Assembly: GCA_015486445.1 (NCBI GenBank)
Contig: WFRT01000243.1
Coordinates: forward strand, 1-23,523
Direction of reading: 5' to 3'
Source: Pseudomonadota bacterium
Lineage (GTDB): Bacteria; Desulfobacterota; Anaeroferrophillalia; Anaeroferrophillales; Tharpellaceae
Length of the DNA: 23,523 nt
A program made the translations under genes and the position numbers. The notes beneath the pieces are model-generated. The model worked only from the letters and a program-made list of their open reading frames with translations, was not told where the DNA came from and searched no databases. Every line of letters begins with the position of its first letter. The stretch's first letter is position 1. Positions 16,495-23,523 of the stretch are shown here, one piece after another.

Positions 16495-16578
16495 TTCAGC
16501 CCGTCAAGTGAAATCCCGAAACGGATTTTTCAATAACCGGCTTTACAGCCGCAACCCCAAGACTTAGAGGACAAAAAC

Positions 16579-17385
16579 ATGAGTTACGAATTCCTTAAAA
16601 TCACGGTAGCCAACGGGGTCGGCATCATCACCCTGAACCGCCCTCCGGCCAACTCCTTGAACGAAGCCATAGTCGGCGAGCTGGACCGGGCCTTCGATGA
16701 GATCGCCGCCAGCGACGAAGCCCGGGTCCTGGTCATCAACAGTGCGATTCCCGGTTTTTTCGTGGCCGGCGCCGATATCAAGATGTTCAACGAAATGACC
16801 GCCTACGATGCCTGGGAAATCTCGGGCGAGCTCCAGCGTGTCAACCAGAAACTCGAGGACATGCCGAAAATCACGATCGCCGCGATCGGCGGCTACGCCC
16901 TCGGCGGCGGACTCGAACTGGCCCTGGCCTGCGACTTTCGCTTCATGGCCGAAAGCGTGACCATCAAGGACAAAGAGAAGACCCCCACCCTGGGCCTGCC
17001 GGAAACCACCCTGGGAATCCTCCCGGGCGCCGGCGGCACCCAGCGCCTGGCCCGCCTGCTCGGAGCCAAGCAGGCTCTCTACTTTATCGCCACGGCCAGG
17101 AACATCACTCCCCGGGAAGCCCTGCAGCTGGGTCTGGTCCAGGAACTTTTTCCGGGGGATGAACTCGACGCCAAAACCATCGCTTTCGCCGAAAAAATGG
17201 CAACCAAGGCGATCATCGGCATCGGCCAGGCCAAAAAAGCTATCTATGAAGGCTGCAATCGTGACCTCGCGGCAGCCATGCAGATCGAACAGGACTGCTT
17301 CATGCGGGCTTTCGCCAGTGAAGATGCCAGCGAAGGGTTGAAAGCCTTCGTCGAAAAACGGCCGGCGGTTTTCAAGGGCAAATAA
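16579..17385 (+). CDS. Enoyl-CoA hydratase/isomerase family protein (crotonase)
   Basis: The 268-residue protein has the crotonase fold: LNRPPANSLN near the N-terminus, the oxyanion-hole segment FVAGADIKMF, GGYALGGGLELALACDFRF, and LPETTLGILPGAGGTQRLARL. Both catalytic glutamates of hydratases are present (Glu113 and Glu142), so it can plausibly hydrate trans-2-enoyl-CoA in fatty-acid or aromatic-acid beta-oxidation. The distance between them is 29 residues rather than the 20 in rat mitochondrial enoyl-CoA hydratase, because of extra sequence around TIKDKEKTPT. It is a single-gene transcript with a strong terminator directly downstream. The substrate chain length is not predictable. Confidence 0.92.
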   Translation: MSYEFLKITVANGVGIITLNRPPANSLNEAIVGELDRAFDEIAASDEARVLVINSAIPGFFVAGADIKMFNEMTAYDAWEISGELQRVNQKLEDMPKITIAAIGGYALGGGLELALACDFRFMAESVTIKDKEKTPTLGLPETTLGILPGAGGTQRLARLLGAKQALYFIATARNITPREALQLGLVQELFPGDELDAKTIAFAEKMATKAIIGIGQAKKAIYEGCNRDLAAAMQIEQDCFMRAFASEDASEGLKAFVEKRPAVFKGK

Positions 17386-17420
17386 TCTCCCTGACCGTTT
17401 CCCGACCGATCAGCCAGATA

Positions 17421-17450
17421 AAAGCCCGGGTAAAAGTTACCCGGGCTTTT
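17421..17450. terminator. Bidirectional intrinsic terminator between crotonase and larB
   Basis: A perfect 13-bp stem, AAAGCCCGGGTAA (17421-17433) with TTACCCGGGCTTT (17437-17449), has a 3-nt loop and runs into a T tract. The A-rich other side gives a T tract on the opposite strand too, so it serves both convergent genes. Confidence 0.88.
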
Positions 17451-17474
17451 CACTTTCCCTTCCCTTTCCCTTTT

Positions 17475-18230
17475 CTATTCCCTGGTCCGGTTGATCTGGC
17501 CGGCCAGGCAGGCGGCTCCGAAACCGTTGTCGATGTTGACCACCCCGATTCCGGCGGCACAGGAGTTGAGCATCCCTAAAAGGGCGGTGACCCCGCCAAA
17601 GGCGGTGCCGTAGCCGGTGCTGGTAGGCACCGCGATCACCGGCCGATCAACCAGGCCGGCCACGACACTCGGCAGGGCCCCTTCCATACCGGCGATGACA
17701 ATCAGAACCTCGGCGGCCCGCAAACGTTCAAGGTGGACCAGCAGGCGATGGATCCCGGCGACCCCGACATCGGCCAGGAGCGAGACTTTCTGCCCCATGA
17801 CCCGCAGCGTGATTTCGGCTTCATAAGCCACGCCAAGGTCCGCGGTGCCGGCCGTAACAATCAGCACCTCGCCGCGTCCCCGGTCCTCCCGCGGCCGGGC
17901 CAGCCTGACCAGGTAGCGGCCGGTCTCGTGATACTCGAAATCGGGAAATTTCGGCCGCAGCACGGCGGCCTTTTCCGCATCAAGGCGGGTCACCAGGACG
18001 TTTTCCCCGCTCTCGGCCAGGGCCGCGATAATCACTTCCAGGTCGGCCGTCTCCTTGTCGAGCGCGAAGACCACCTCGCCAAGTCCCGAACGCAGCCCCC
18101 GGTGGGTATCGAGACAGGCGTTTCCAAGATCATGGTACGGCATCCGGTCAAGCAGTCCCAGGACCTCGTCAAGCTCTCTCTCGCCCCGCTGCAAAGCAGC
18201 CAGGATGGCTTTCAGTTCATCCCTGTCCAT
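17475..18230 (-). CDS. larB: Nickel-pincer cofactor biosynthesis protein LarB
   Basis: LarB carboxylates and hydrolyses nicotinic acid adenine dinucleotide in the first step of the nickel-pincer nucleotide cofactor of lactate racemase (LarA) and relatives. The 251-residue protein resembles PurE/AIR-carboxylase in its C-terminal half. The family-typical segment VIAGMEGALPSVVAGLV, followed by PVIAVPTSTGYG and MLNSCAAGIGVVNIDNGFGAA, is clear. LarC (nickel insertion), LarE (sulfur transfer) and LarA are not in the window. It follows ftsY on the same strand after 52 bp, so the two probably share a transcript. The start at 18230 has only a weak AAGG about 12 nt upstream. Confidence 0.93.
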   Translation of the reverse strand: MDRDELKAILAALQRGERELDEVLGLLDRMPYHDLGNACLDTHRGLRSGLGEVVFALDKETADLEVIIAALAESGENVLVTRLDAEKAAVLRPKFPDFEYHETGRYLVRLARPREDRGRGEVLIVTAGTADLGVAYEAEITLRVMGQKVSLLADVGVAGIHRLLVHLERLRAAEVLIVIAGMEGALPSVVAGLVDRPVIAVPTSTGYGTAFGGVTALLGMLNSCAAGIGVVNIDNGFGAACLAGQINRTRE

Positions 18231-18282
18231 GCCAATCTACGCCTTTGCGAAAGCTTTACGATTTCTGCAATGCCAATTTGAA

Positions 18283-19758
18283 TCAATTCCGGTCAAACAG
18301 CGCGTCGACAAAATCGGAGGCGTCAAACGGCCTCAGGTCACGAAGGCTTTCGCCGATGCCGATGTAGCGCACCGGGACCTTGAGTTCGTCGCAGACGCCG
18401 ACGATGACCCCGCCCTTGGCGGTGCCGTCGAGCTTGGTCATGACCAGGCCGGTCACCCCGATCGCCTCGTTAAACATCTGGGCCTGGGTGATGGCGTTCT
18501 GGCCGGTGTTGGCGTCCAGCACCAGGAGCACCTCGTGCGGGGCCCCGGGCAGGGCCTTGTCCAGCACCCGGCGGATCTTTTTCAGCTCGTCCATCAGGTT
18601 GACCTTGGTGTGCAGGCGGCCGGCGGTGTCGATAATGACGATATCGGCCTCGCGCTTGATCGCCGACTGCAGGGTGTCGAAAGCCACGGCGGCCGGATCG
18701 GCCCCCATACTCTGCTTGATAATCGGCACTTTGGCTCTCTCGGCCCAGACCGTGAGTTGCTCTACCGCGGCGGCCCGGAAGGTGTCGGCCGCGCCCAGCA
18801 CCACCTTTTTCTTCTGTTTGGCGAAAATCGAGGCCAGTTTACCAATGGTCGTGGTCTTACCGACTCCGTTGACCCCGATGGTCATGATGACATAGGGTTT
18901 TTCCCTGATCTCCCAGGGGGCTTCGGCCTGTTTCAGGATCGTGCCGATCTCCTGCTGGAGAAACCGGCGCAGATGGGCCGGGTTTTCAAGCTCCTTGTGG
19001 GAGACCTTCTCCTCGACCTCGGCAAAGAGCCGGTAGCTGGTTTTGACCCCGAGATCGGAAGTCAGCAGGATCTCTTCGAGTTCCTCGAGGAACTCCTCGT
19101 CGATCTCCTTGTCGCCGTAGAGCAGGTTGTCGAGGGTGCCGACAAACTGGTTGCGGGTTTTTGCCAACCCCTGCTTGAGCCGGGCGAAAAGACCTTTTTT
19201 ACCGGCCGGTTCAGGTTCGGTTGCGGGCTCTTCCGGGGGCGCCGGCAGGGGGTCCGGGCCGCCCGCCGCAGCCGCAGTACTGTCCGGCACCCCAGGGCCC
19301 ACATCGGCGGCCTCTTTCCCGGCCGCGGCCGGTACCGCAGCTTCCTTTTCCGGCGGGGCGACGTCAGGCTTTTCTGCGGTTTTTTCCCTCTTTACCGCTA
19401 ACTCTTCCGCGGCCGTCTCCGGCCGGTCGGCGGCCGTTTCCTGAACCGCAACCCCGGCCCGTTCGTTGTCGGCCCCGGGACCCTCCCCTGTGGCCGGAGT
19501 CGACGAGGGCTTCGCACCCCCGGCTTCAACCTTGAGCGGCCGGGGTCCGGCCGGGGCTTTTGGTTTTTCCCCGGCGGGCTTTTCCGGCGCAGAAACGCTT
19601 GCCGGCTGCTCTTTTGCGGCAGCCTCCGTTGCCGGCTCGGGCTCCGGCTTGCGACGGCGGCCGAAAAGCCGGCCCAAAAGCCCGCTCTTTTCCCCGCCGC
19701 CGGGCCGCGCGGTTTTTTCTTCATCTCGTTTACGGGAGTTATCTTTATCGGTAGACAT
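18283..19758 (-). CDS. ftsY: Signal recognition particle receptor FtsY
   Basis: FtsY is the SRP-receptor GTPase that docks ribosome-nascent-chain complexes at the inner membrane. The 491-residue protein has a long low-complexity N-terminal region (about residues 1-185), rich in Ala, Glu, Pro and Lys, which is the expected membrane-interacting A domain. The NG domain follows: GVNGVGKTTT at 295-304, DTFRAAAVEQL, DTAGR at about 377 and TKLDGTAKGG at about 441. The ATG at 19758 has GGAG/AGG just upstream. It is divergent from the CorC-like gene and followed by larB. Confidence 0.96.
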   Translation of the reverse strand: MSTDKDNSRKRDEEKTARPGGGEKSGLLGRLFGRRRKPEPEPATEAAAKEQPASVSAPEKPAGEKPKAPAGPRPLKVEAGGAKPSSTPATGEGPGADNERAGVAVQETAADRPETAAEELAVKREKTAEKPDVAPPEKEAAVPAAAGKEAADVGPGVPDSTAAAAGGPDPLPAPPEEPATEPEPAGKKGLFARLKQGLAKTRNQFVGTLDNLLYGDKEIDEEFLEELEEILLTSDLGVKTSYRLFAEVEEKVSHKELENPAHLRRFLQQEIGTILKQAEAPWEIREKPYVIMTIGVNGVGKTTTIGKLASIFAKQKKKVVLGAADTFRAAAVEQLTVWAERAKVPIIKQSMGADPAAVAFDTLQSAIKREADIVIIDTAGRLHTKVNLMDELKKIRRVLDKALPGAPHEVLLVLDANTGQNAITQAQMFNEAIGVTGLVMTKLDGTAKGGVIVGVCDELKVPVRYIGIGESLRDLRPFDASDFVDALFDRN

Positions 19759-19775
19759 TAAACCTGCTCCAAGTT

Positions 19776-19781
19776 ATTATA
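19776..19781 (-). promoter_or_regulatory. Candidate -10 box of ftsY
   Basis: A perfect TATAAT on the minus strand lies 17 bp before the ftsY ATG, in an AT island within very GC-rich sequence. No good -35 is seen at 16-18 nt, so the promoter is uncertain. Confidence 0.25.
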
Positions 19782-19928
19782 TATGAAATCATGACTCCAG
19801 CCGGGCCGCCTGGCGCGGCTGCCGGCGGCGCCTCCGAAAACCGCGCCGCCCCTTGTCAAGCCGGCCGGGCCCGAAGCTTTTAAAAATAATCGATAGGCTT
19901 TTTTTTGTAAAGGAAATAGTGCATTCTC

Positions 19929-21221
19929 ATGAATGACTTGGGACTGCTTCCCCAGATCAGCCTGTTCGTCATCCTGATCATCGCCTCGGGGGTTTTCTCC
20001 GGCACTGAAACCGCGCTTTTCTCGCTGCGCCGCCACCTGCTAAACAGCTACCGCGGCCGGCACCCGCGGGCCGTCCGGGTGTTGGAAAAGATCCTCGAAC
20101 ACCCCCGGGAATTCATCAGTACAATCCTTGTCTGCAACAACTTCGTCAACGTCGCGGCCTCGGCCCTGGCCACCCGCATCTGTTTCGAACTCTGGGGAGA
20201 AAACGGGGTCATCATCGCCACCGTCTCGGTTACTCTGATCCTCCTGGTCGCCGCTGAAATCACCCCGAAAACCTACGCCGCCACCCATCCCGACAAAATC
20301 GCCCTGAAAACCGCCCTGCCCCTCAACCTGCTGATCACCCTGTTGAAGCCGCTGAACCGTTTTCTCTCTTTTGCCGTCAACATCCTGCTCCACCTTACGG
20401 GAATGTCCGACCATCCCCGACAGCCTTCCATTTCGGACGAAGAGATCAAGAGCGTCATTCTGGCCGGCAAGCAGGAGGGCCTGCTGCGGGACAGTGAAAG
20501 CTCGATGCTGGCCAATGTGCTCGATATCGACAAAACCCGGGCCCGGGAAATCATGGTCCCCCGCACCCGGATCGTCTCCCTGCCCCACACCGCCTCCCTG
20601 CGCAAGATCAATGAAACCATCCGCCAGCATGGCTACTCCCGCTATCCGGTTTATCGAAACGACCTCGAAGACATTATCGGCATTCTCCATATCAAGGACC
20701 TTTTCCGGCGCCGGGGCCGGAGATTCAGGCTCCAAAACCTGCTGCGGCCAGCCCATTTTTTTCCCGAAACCGCAACCCTCGACGATCTCCTGGAAAAATT
20801 TCGCCGCCACCGGATAAGCTTAGGGATCATTGTCGACGAATACGGCGGCATCGAGGGACTCCTGAGTCGTGACGACATTGTCAGTGAAATTGTCGGCAGC
20901 CTCGAGGACGAAACCGACCACCGCCGGGGGACAACCATTATTCCCTTAAAAAACGGCTCCTGCCTGGTGCCCGGGACCTTTCCCCTGCGCAAGATCAGCC
21001 AGGCCGTGCCGAGCCTGGACATACCCTCCCGGCTGCAGACGACCTACGACCACCCGGCCGGCCTGGTTCTCGATCAACTCGGCCGCATACCCAAGGCTGG
21101 AGAGAGTGTCGTCCTGGACGGTTTGGAGTTTAAGGTTGCCAGGGTTTCCGGCAATCGCATCACCATGATCAAGATCACTCCCGTACCCCGAAACTCCAGC
21201 CCGACCACCCCCCGAAAATAA
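19929..21221 (+). CDS. CNNM/CorC-type membrane protein with CBS domains (HlyC/CorC family)
   Basis: The 430-residue protein has the three-part layout of the family. An N-terminal DUF21/CNNM membrane domain (about residues 1-160) contains SGVFSGTETALFSL, NNFVNVAASALATR and AEITPKTYAA. A CBS pair (about 195-320) contains IMVPRTRIVSLPHTASLRKI, GYSRYPVYRNDLEDIIGILHIKDL and GIIVDEYGGIEGLLSRDDIV. The C-terminal CorC domain ends with GLVLDQLGRIPKAGESVVLDGLEFKVARVSGNRI. Such proteins are implicated in Mg2+ or Co2+ export and are often misnamed hemolysins. AAGGAA lies about 12 nt before the ATG, a weak site. It is divergent from ftsY. Confidence 0.92.
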   Translation: MNDLGLLPQISLFVILIIASGVFSGTETALFSLRRHLLNSYRGRHPRAVRVLEKILEHPREFISTILVCNNFVNVAASALATRICFELWGENGVIIATVSVTLILLVAAEITPKTYAATHPDKIALKTALPLNLLITLLKPLNRFLSFAVNILLHLTGMSDHPRQPSISDEEIKSVILAGKQEGLLRDSESSMLANVLDIDKTRAREIMVPRTRIVSLPHTASLRKINETIRQHGYSRYPVYRNDLEDIIGILHIKDLFRRRGRRFRLQNLLRPAHFFPETATLDDLLEKFRRHRISLGIIVDEYGGIEGLLSRDDIVSEIVGSLEDETDHRRGTTIIPLKNGSCLVPGTFPLRKISQAVPSLDIPSRLQTTYDHPAGLVLDQLGRIPKAGESVVLDGLEFKVARVSGNRITMIKITPVPRNSSPTTPRK

Positions 21222-21246
21222 CCACAATAAAAAGTATGCAATCTTC

Positions 21247-21275
21247 TTGACAAGAGTTCTGAACCATCGTATGAG
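21247..21275 (+). promoter_or_regulatory. Candidate sigma-70 promoter of the flavoprotein gene
   Basis: A perfect TTGACA (21247-21252), a 17-nt spacer and TATGAG (21270-21275) lie about 115 nt upstream of the start codon at 21391, which has a strong AAAGGAG at 21378-21384. Confidence 0.45.
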
Positions 21276-21390
21276 TGCTGTCGTAATCGGCACTTTGAGC
21301 CCGCTGTTTTCGGTCAACGCGACGCGAAACTGTCGAGTCGGCGACATTTTACCTGCAAACAGGTCATAACAGGACATAAAGGAGATTAAA

Positions 21391-22752
21391 ATGGCGCAAC
21401 ACACTGATGTTTTAATTATCGGGGCTTCCGCCGCCGGCTTGATGGCCGCGATTACCCTGAGAAAACGCTCCCCGGAAAAAAAGGTCACGGTCATCCGCAA
21501 GGCTTCACGCACTCCGGTTCCCTGCGGCATTCCCTACATTTACGGCATCATGAAAGATGTTGACAAGGACCTGATCCCGGACCAGGGGTTCGTCGACATG
21601 GGCATCGATATCGTTGTCGGCGAGGTCGTTGCCATCGACCGCTCCGCCAAGCAGGCCAGGCTTTCCGACGGCAGTGAATACAGCTACGAAAAACTTATCC
21701 TGGCCACCGGTTCGAAACCCTTTGTCCCGCCCCTGCCCGGAATTGACAAAGCCAATGTCTTCACCATCAGCAAGGAACCGGAAGCCCTGCGCAAGATTTA
21801 TACGGCTCTCGACCAGGCCTCCCGGGTCGTGGTCATCGGCGGCGGCTTCATCGGGGTGGAAATGGCCGAACAGATTGCCCAGATGGGCAGAAACAGCGGC
21901 CCGGCCAAAGAGGTGACAATTGTCGAAATGCTCCCCCACTGCCTGATGCTGGCCTGTGAAGAGGAGTTCTGCATCCGGGTCGAGGATGAACTCGACCGGC
22001 TCGGGGTTGCCATCCGCACCAACTGCCTCGCGGCCGAGATTACCGGTGACGACAAAGTTACCGGGGTCAGGCTGAAAGACGGCGAAGAGCTGCCGGCCGA
22101 CGTCGTCATCATCGGCATCGGGGCCCAGGCCAACATCGACCTGGCCCAGCAGTGCGGCCTGGCCGCCGATCCCCGGGGTGGAATCAAGGTTGACAAGTAC
22201 ATGCGCACCGAGGATCCCGACATCCTGGCGGCCGGCGACTGCGCCACGAAATTTTCCTTCATTACCGGCAAGCCCTCCGGCATTCGCCTGGCCTCGGTCG
22301 CCTGCAGCGAAGGCATCATCGCCGCCTGCAACCTTGAAAAGAATACCCGCGCCACCCTGGGGGCTTTGGGCGCCTTCAGCACCATGGTCGGCGACTGCGC
22401 CGTCGCCGCGGCCGGTCTGACCACGAAGGCGGCGGCCGATGAAGGCATCGATATCGTTGTCGGCGAAGCCGTCTCCCCCAACCGGCATCCCGGCCACCTG
22501 CCCGGGGTCATCCCGGACATGAAGCTCAAGCTCCTTTTCCGCCGGGACAACGGCCGTGTCATCGGCGGACATGTTTACGGCGGAGAGGCCGTCTCCGACA
22601 TGATCAACATCATCGCGGTTGCCATTCAGGCCCAACTGACGGCCGAGGAACTGGCCCTGATGCAATACGCCACCCATCCCCTGCTGACCGCCTCCCCGCT
22701 TAACTACCAGGTCATGCTGGCGGCGGAGAATGCCAGTATCCAGCTGGGCTGA
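21391..22752 (+). CDS. CoA-disulfide-reductase/NADH-oxidase-like flavoprotein
   Basis: The 453-residue FAD- and NAD(P)H-dependent oxidoreductase starts with an FAD-binding motif (DVLIIGASAAG). It has a redox-active single cysteine, Cys45, in PVPCGIPY, the signature of the CoA-disulfide reductase / NADH oxidase / Npsr branch. A second Rossmann motif (VVVIGGGFIGVEMAEQI) binds the pyridine nucleotide, DILAAGDCA contacts FAD, and the C-terminal dimerisation domain (about 335-453) includes MKLKLLFRRDNGRVIGGHVYG. Possible activities are reduction of CoA disulfide, O2 or polysulfide; sequence alone does not decide. It is a single-gene unit, with a promoter candidate upstream and a terminator downstream. 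Confidence 0.9.
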   Translation: MAQHTDVLIIGASAAGLMAAITLRKRSPEKKVTVIRKASRTPVPCGIPYIYGIMKDVDKDLIPDQGFVDMGIDIVVGEVVAIDRSAKQARLSDGSEYSYEKLILATGSKPFVPPLPGIDKANVFTISKEPEALRKIYTALDQASRVVVIGGGFIGVEMAEQIAQMGRNSGPAKEVTIVEMLPHCLMLACEEEFCIRVEDELDRLGVAIRTNCLAAEITGDDKVTGVRLKDGEELPADVVIIGIGAQANIDLAQQCGLAADPRGGIKVDKYMRTEDPDILAAGDCATKFSFITGKPSGIRLASVACSEGIIAACNLEKNTRATLGALGAFSTMVGDCAVAAAGLTTKAAADEGIDIVVGEAVSPNRHPGHLPGVIPDMKLKLLFRRDNGRVIGGHVYGGEAVSDMINIIAVAIQAQLTAEELALMQYATHPLLTASPLNYQVMLAAENASIQLG

Positions 22753-22784
22753 AACAAACCCTGCCGAACCTCGGAATACCAGGT

Positions 22785-22828
22785 AAAAAGGTCCCATCAC
22801 GGCTTGCGCCGCGAGGGGACCTTTTTTT
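22785..22828. terminator. Bidirectional intrinsic terminator
   Basis: AAAAAGGTCCC pairs with GGGACCTTTTT and continues through TC/GA and CGGC/GCCG with two mismatches to a TTGC loop. A seven-T run follows on the plus strand and five Ts on the minus strand. It separates the flavoprotein gene from the convergent membrane-protein gene. Confidence 0.88.
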
Positions 22829-22848
22829 ATTTTCCAGGGTGGTAAAAA

Positions 22849-23523
22849 TCAGGCGGTTTCAAGAGGGGGCAGTCCCGCTCCTGCATCGTCATCGACCTTT
22901 CCCGGAACAGTGATGAAATAGCACACTCCCGGCAGCCCGATATTGATGATTTTGAGCAGCCAGTGATGGGGCTGCAGCCGCAGACCGCCGAGGCCGGCGA
23001 CCAGCAGGAGATAGAAAAGGGAAAAGGCGGCAATCCCCCCGGCCAGCCAGGCCAGGCGCCGCCTGAACGACCACCTCGGGGTGGCGAGCACCAGGGCGGT
23101 CCAGACCAGGACATGAACCGCCGGCATGAAGGTTACCAGGCGGCCGGGATTGTAAAATCCAGTACCGGAACCCGGCAGCAGGGCCAGCAGGTGGCTTCCC
23201 GCGGTCTGCCAGAAAAAATAATCCGCTCCGGCCATCACGGCCGCCGGAAACAGCCCGGCGGCAATTTTTAAAACCTGTTCCCGCGGGGTGGCCAGATGCC
23301 GGACCGCAACCCAGTAACCGGCGACCAGGAACAGCAAAGCCGGAACCAGGACCAGATGGCCGAAAAAATTATAGGCGAAGCTGGTACTGCGATCCCCGGT
23401 CAAAAACAGGACCAGGAAAACCGTGCGGACTAGATGATAAAGATAGTAAAGGGGCAGAAAACTTGCGCCAAACAGCAGCAGACGTTTAGGCCAGGAGAGC
23501 GGCAAGAGAAAAAATCCGGCCAG
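22849..23523 (-). CDS. Polytopic membrane protein of unknown function, 5'-partial
   Basis: I do not recognise this protein. The frame has about six hydrophobic segments, from LLLFGASFLPLYYL near the N-terminus to GLPGVCYFITV near the C-terminus, and a short hydrophilic tail with an acidic cluster (VDDDAG). A few charged or polar groups lie between helices (RHLATPREQ, TPRWSFRRR, LQPHHWLLK). The first in-frame start candidate is TTG 23505, without a Shine-Dalgarno sequence. The frame stays open through the last 18 bases of the window with hydrophobic codons, so the gene very probably begins outside. It converges on the flavoprotein gene across a shared terminator. Confidence 0.65.
   Translation of the reverse strand: MAGFFLLPLSWPKRLLLFGASFLPLYYLYHLVRTVFLVLFLTGDRSTSFAYNFFGHLVLVPALLFLVAGYWVAVRHLATPREQVLKIAAGLFPAAVMAGADYFFWQTAGSHLLALLPGSGTGFYNPGRLVTFMPAVHVLVWTALVLATPRWSFRRRLAWLAGGIAAFSLFYLLLVAGLGGLRLQPHHWLLKIINIGLPGVCYFITVPGKVDDDAGAGLPPLETA

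Noticed and set aside
18055..19401. 448-codon plus-strand open frame
   Set aside because: It is antisense to ftsY and larB, both of which have clear conserved motifs; long antisense frames are expected in GC-rich genes.
21505..22800. 431-codon minus-strand open frame
   Set aside because: It is antisense to the flavoprotein gene and has a low-complexity, Gly/Asp-rich shadow composition.

Overview
The window looks like chromosomal DNA of a Gram-negative, probably anaerobic or microaerophilic, H2-using bacterium. The Mla outer-membrane lipid system, a Tat-exported membrane-bound [NiFe] hydrogenase and the overall gene style suggest Desulfobacterota (former Deltaproteobacteria). That placement is an inference from gene content; no rRNA gene or other marker is present.

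Bases 1-295: a 263-bp element lies immediately downstream of hypE. It has imperfect 13-bp terminal inverted repeats starting 5'-GTAA and is flanked by a perfect 8-bp direct repeat. These are the hallmarks of the IS66 family, and no transposase fits inside, so I read it as a MITE-like non-autonomous element. Its right target-site copy touches the last base of the hypE stop codon.

Bases 293-8606, all on the minus strand: a [NiFe] uptake-hydrogenase operon in the order small subunit (Tat signal, C-terminal anchor), large subunit, cytochrome b, hypF, hypC, hypD, hypE. The structural genes make a periplasm-facing H2-oxidising enzyme that feeds electrons through the cytochrome b into the quinone pool. 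HypF/C/D/E build the Fe(CN)2CO group. The nickel-insertion genes hypA/hypB and the maturation endopeptidase are not in the window.

Bases 8987-15155, minus strand: a lipid-transport cluster, mlaE-mlaF-mlaD-mlaA-mlaC, followed by a lone cyclic-nucleotide-binding-fold protein translationally coupled to mlaC, and then, after about 215 bp, an AsmA-like protein. No mlaB (STAS) gene is present. A solo copy of the left end of the MITE lies just upstream of the AsmA-like gene.

Bases 15464-23523: housekeeping and metabolic genes. They are a metal-dependent amidohydrolase (minus), a divergent enoyl-CoA hydratase/crotonase (plus), a strong bidirectional terminator, larB and ftsY (minus), a divergent CNNM/CorC-type membrane protein (plus), a CoA-disulfide-reductase-like flavoprotein (plus), a second strong bidirectional terminator, and an unidentified polytopic membrane protein (minus) that runs off the right edge.

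Nothing here is clearly a new multi-gene system. The observations most worth following up are the IS66-like mini-element and its solo end, and the Mla operon extended by a degenerate cNMP-fold protein and an AsmA-like protein.
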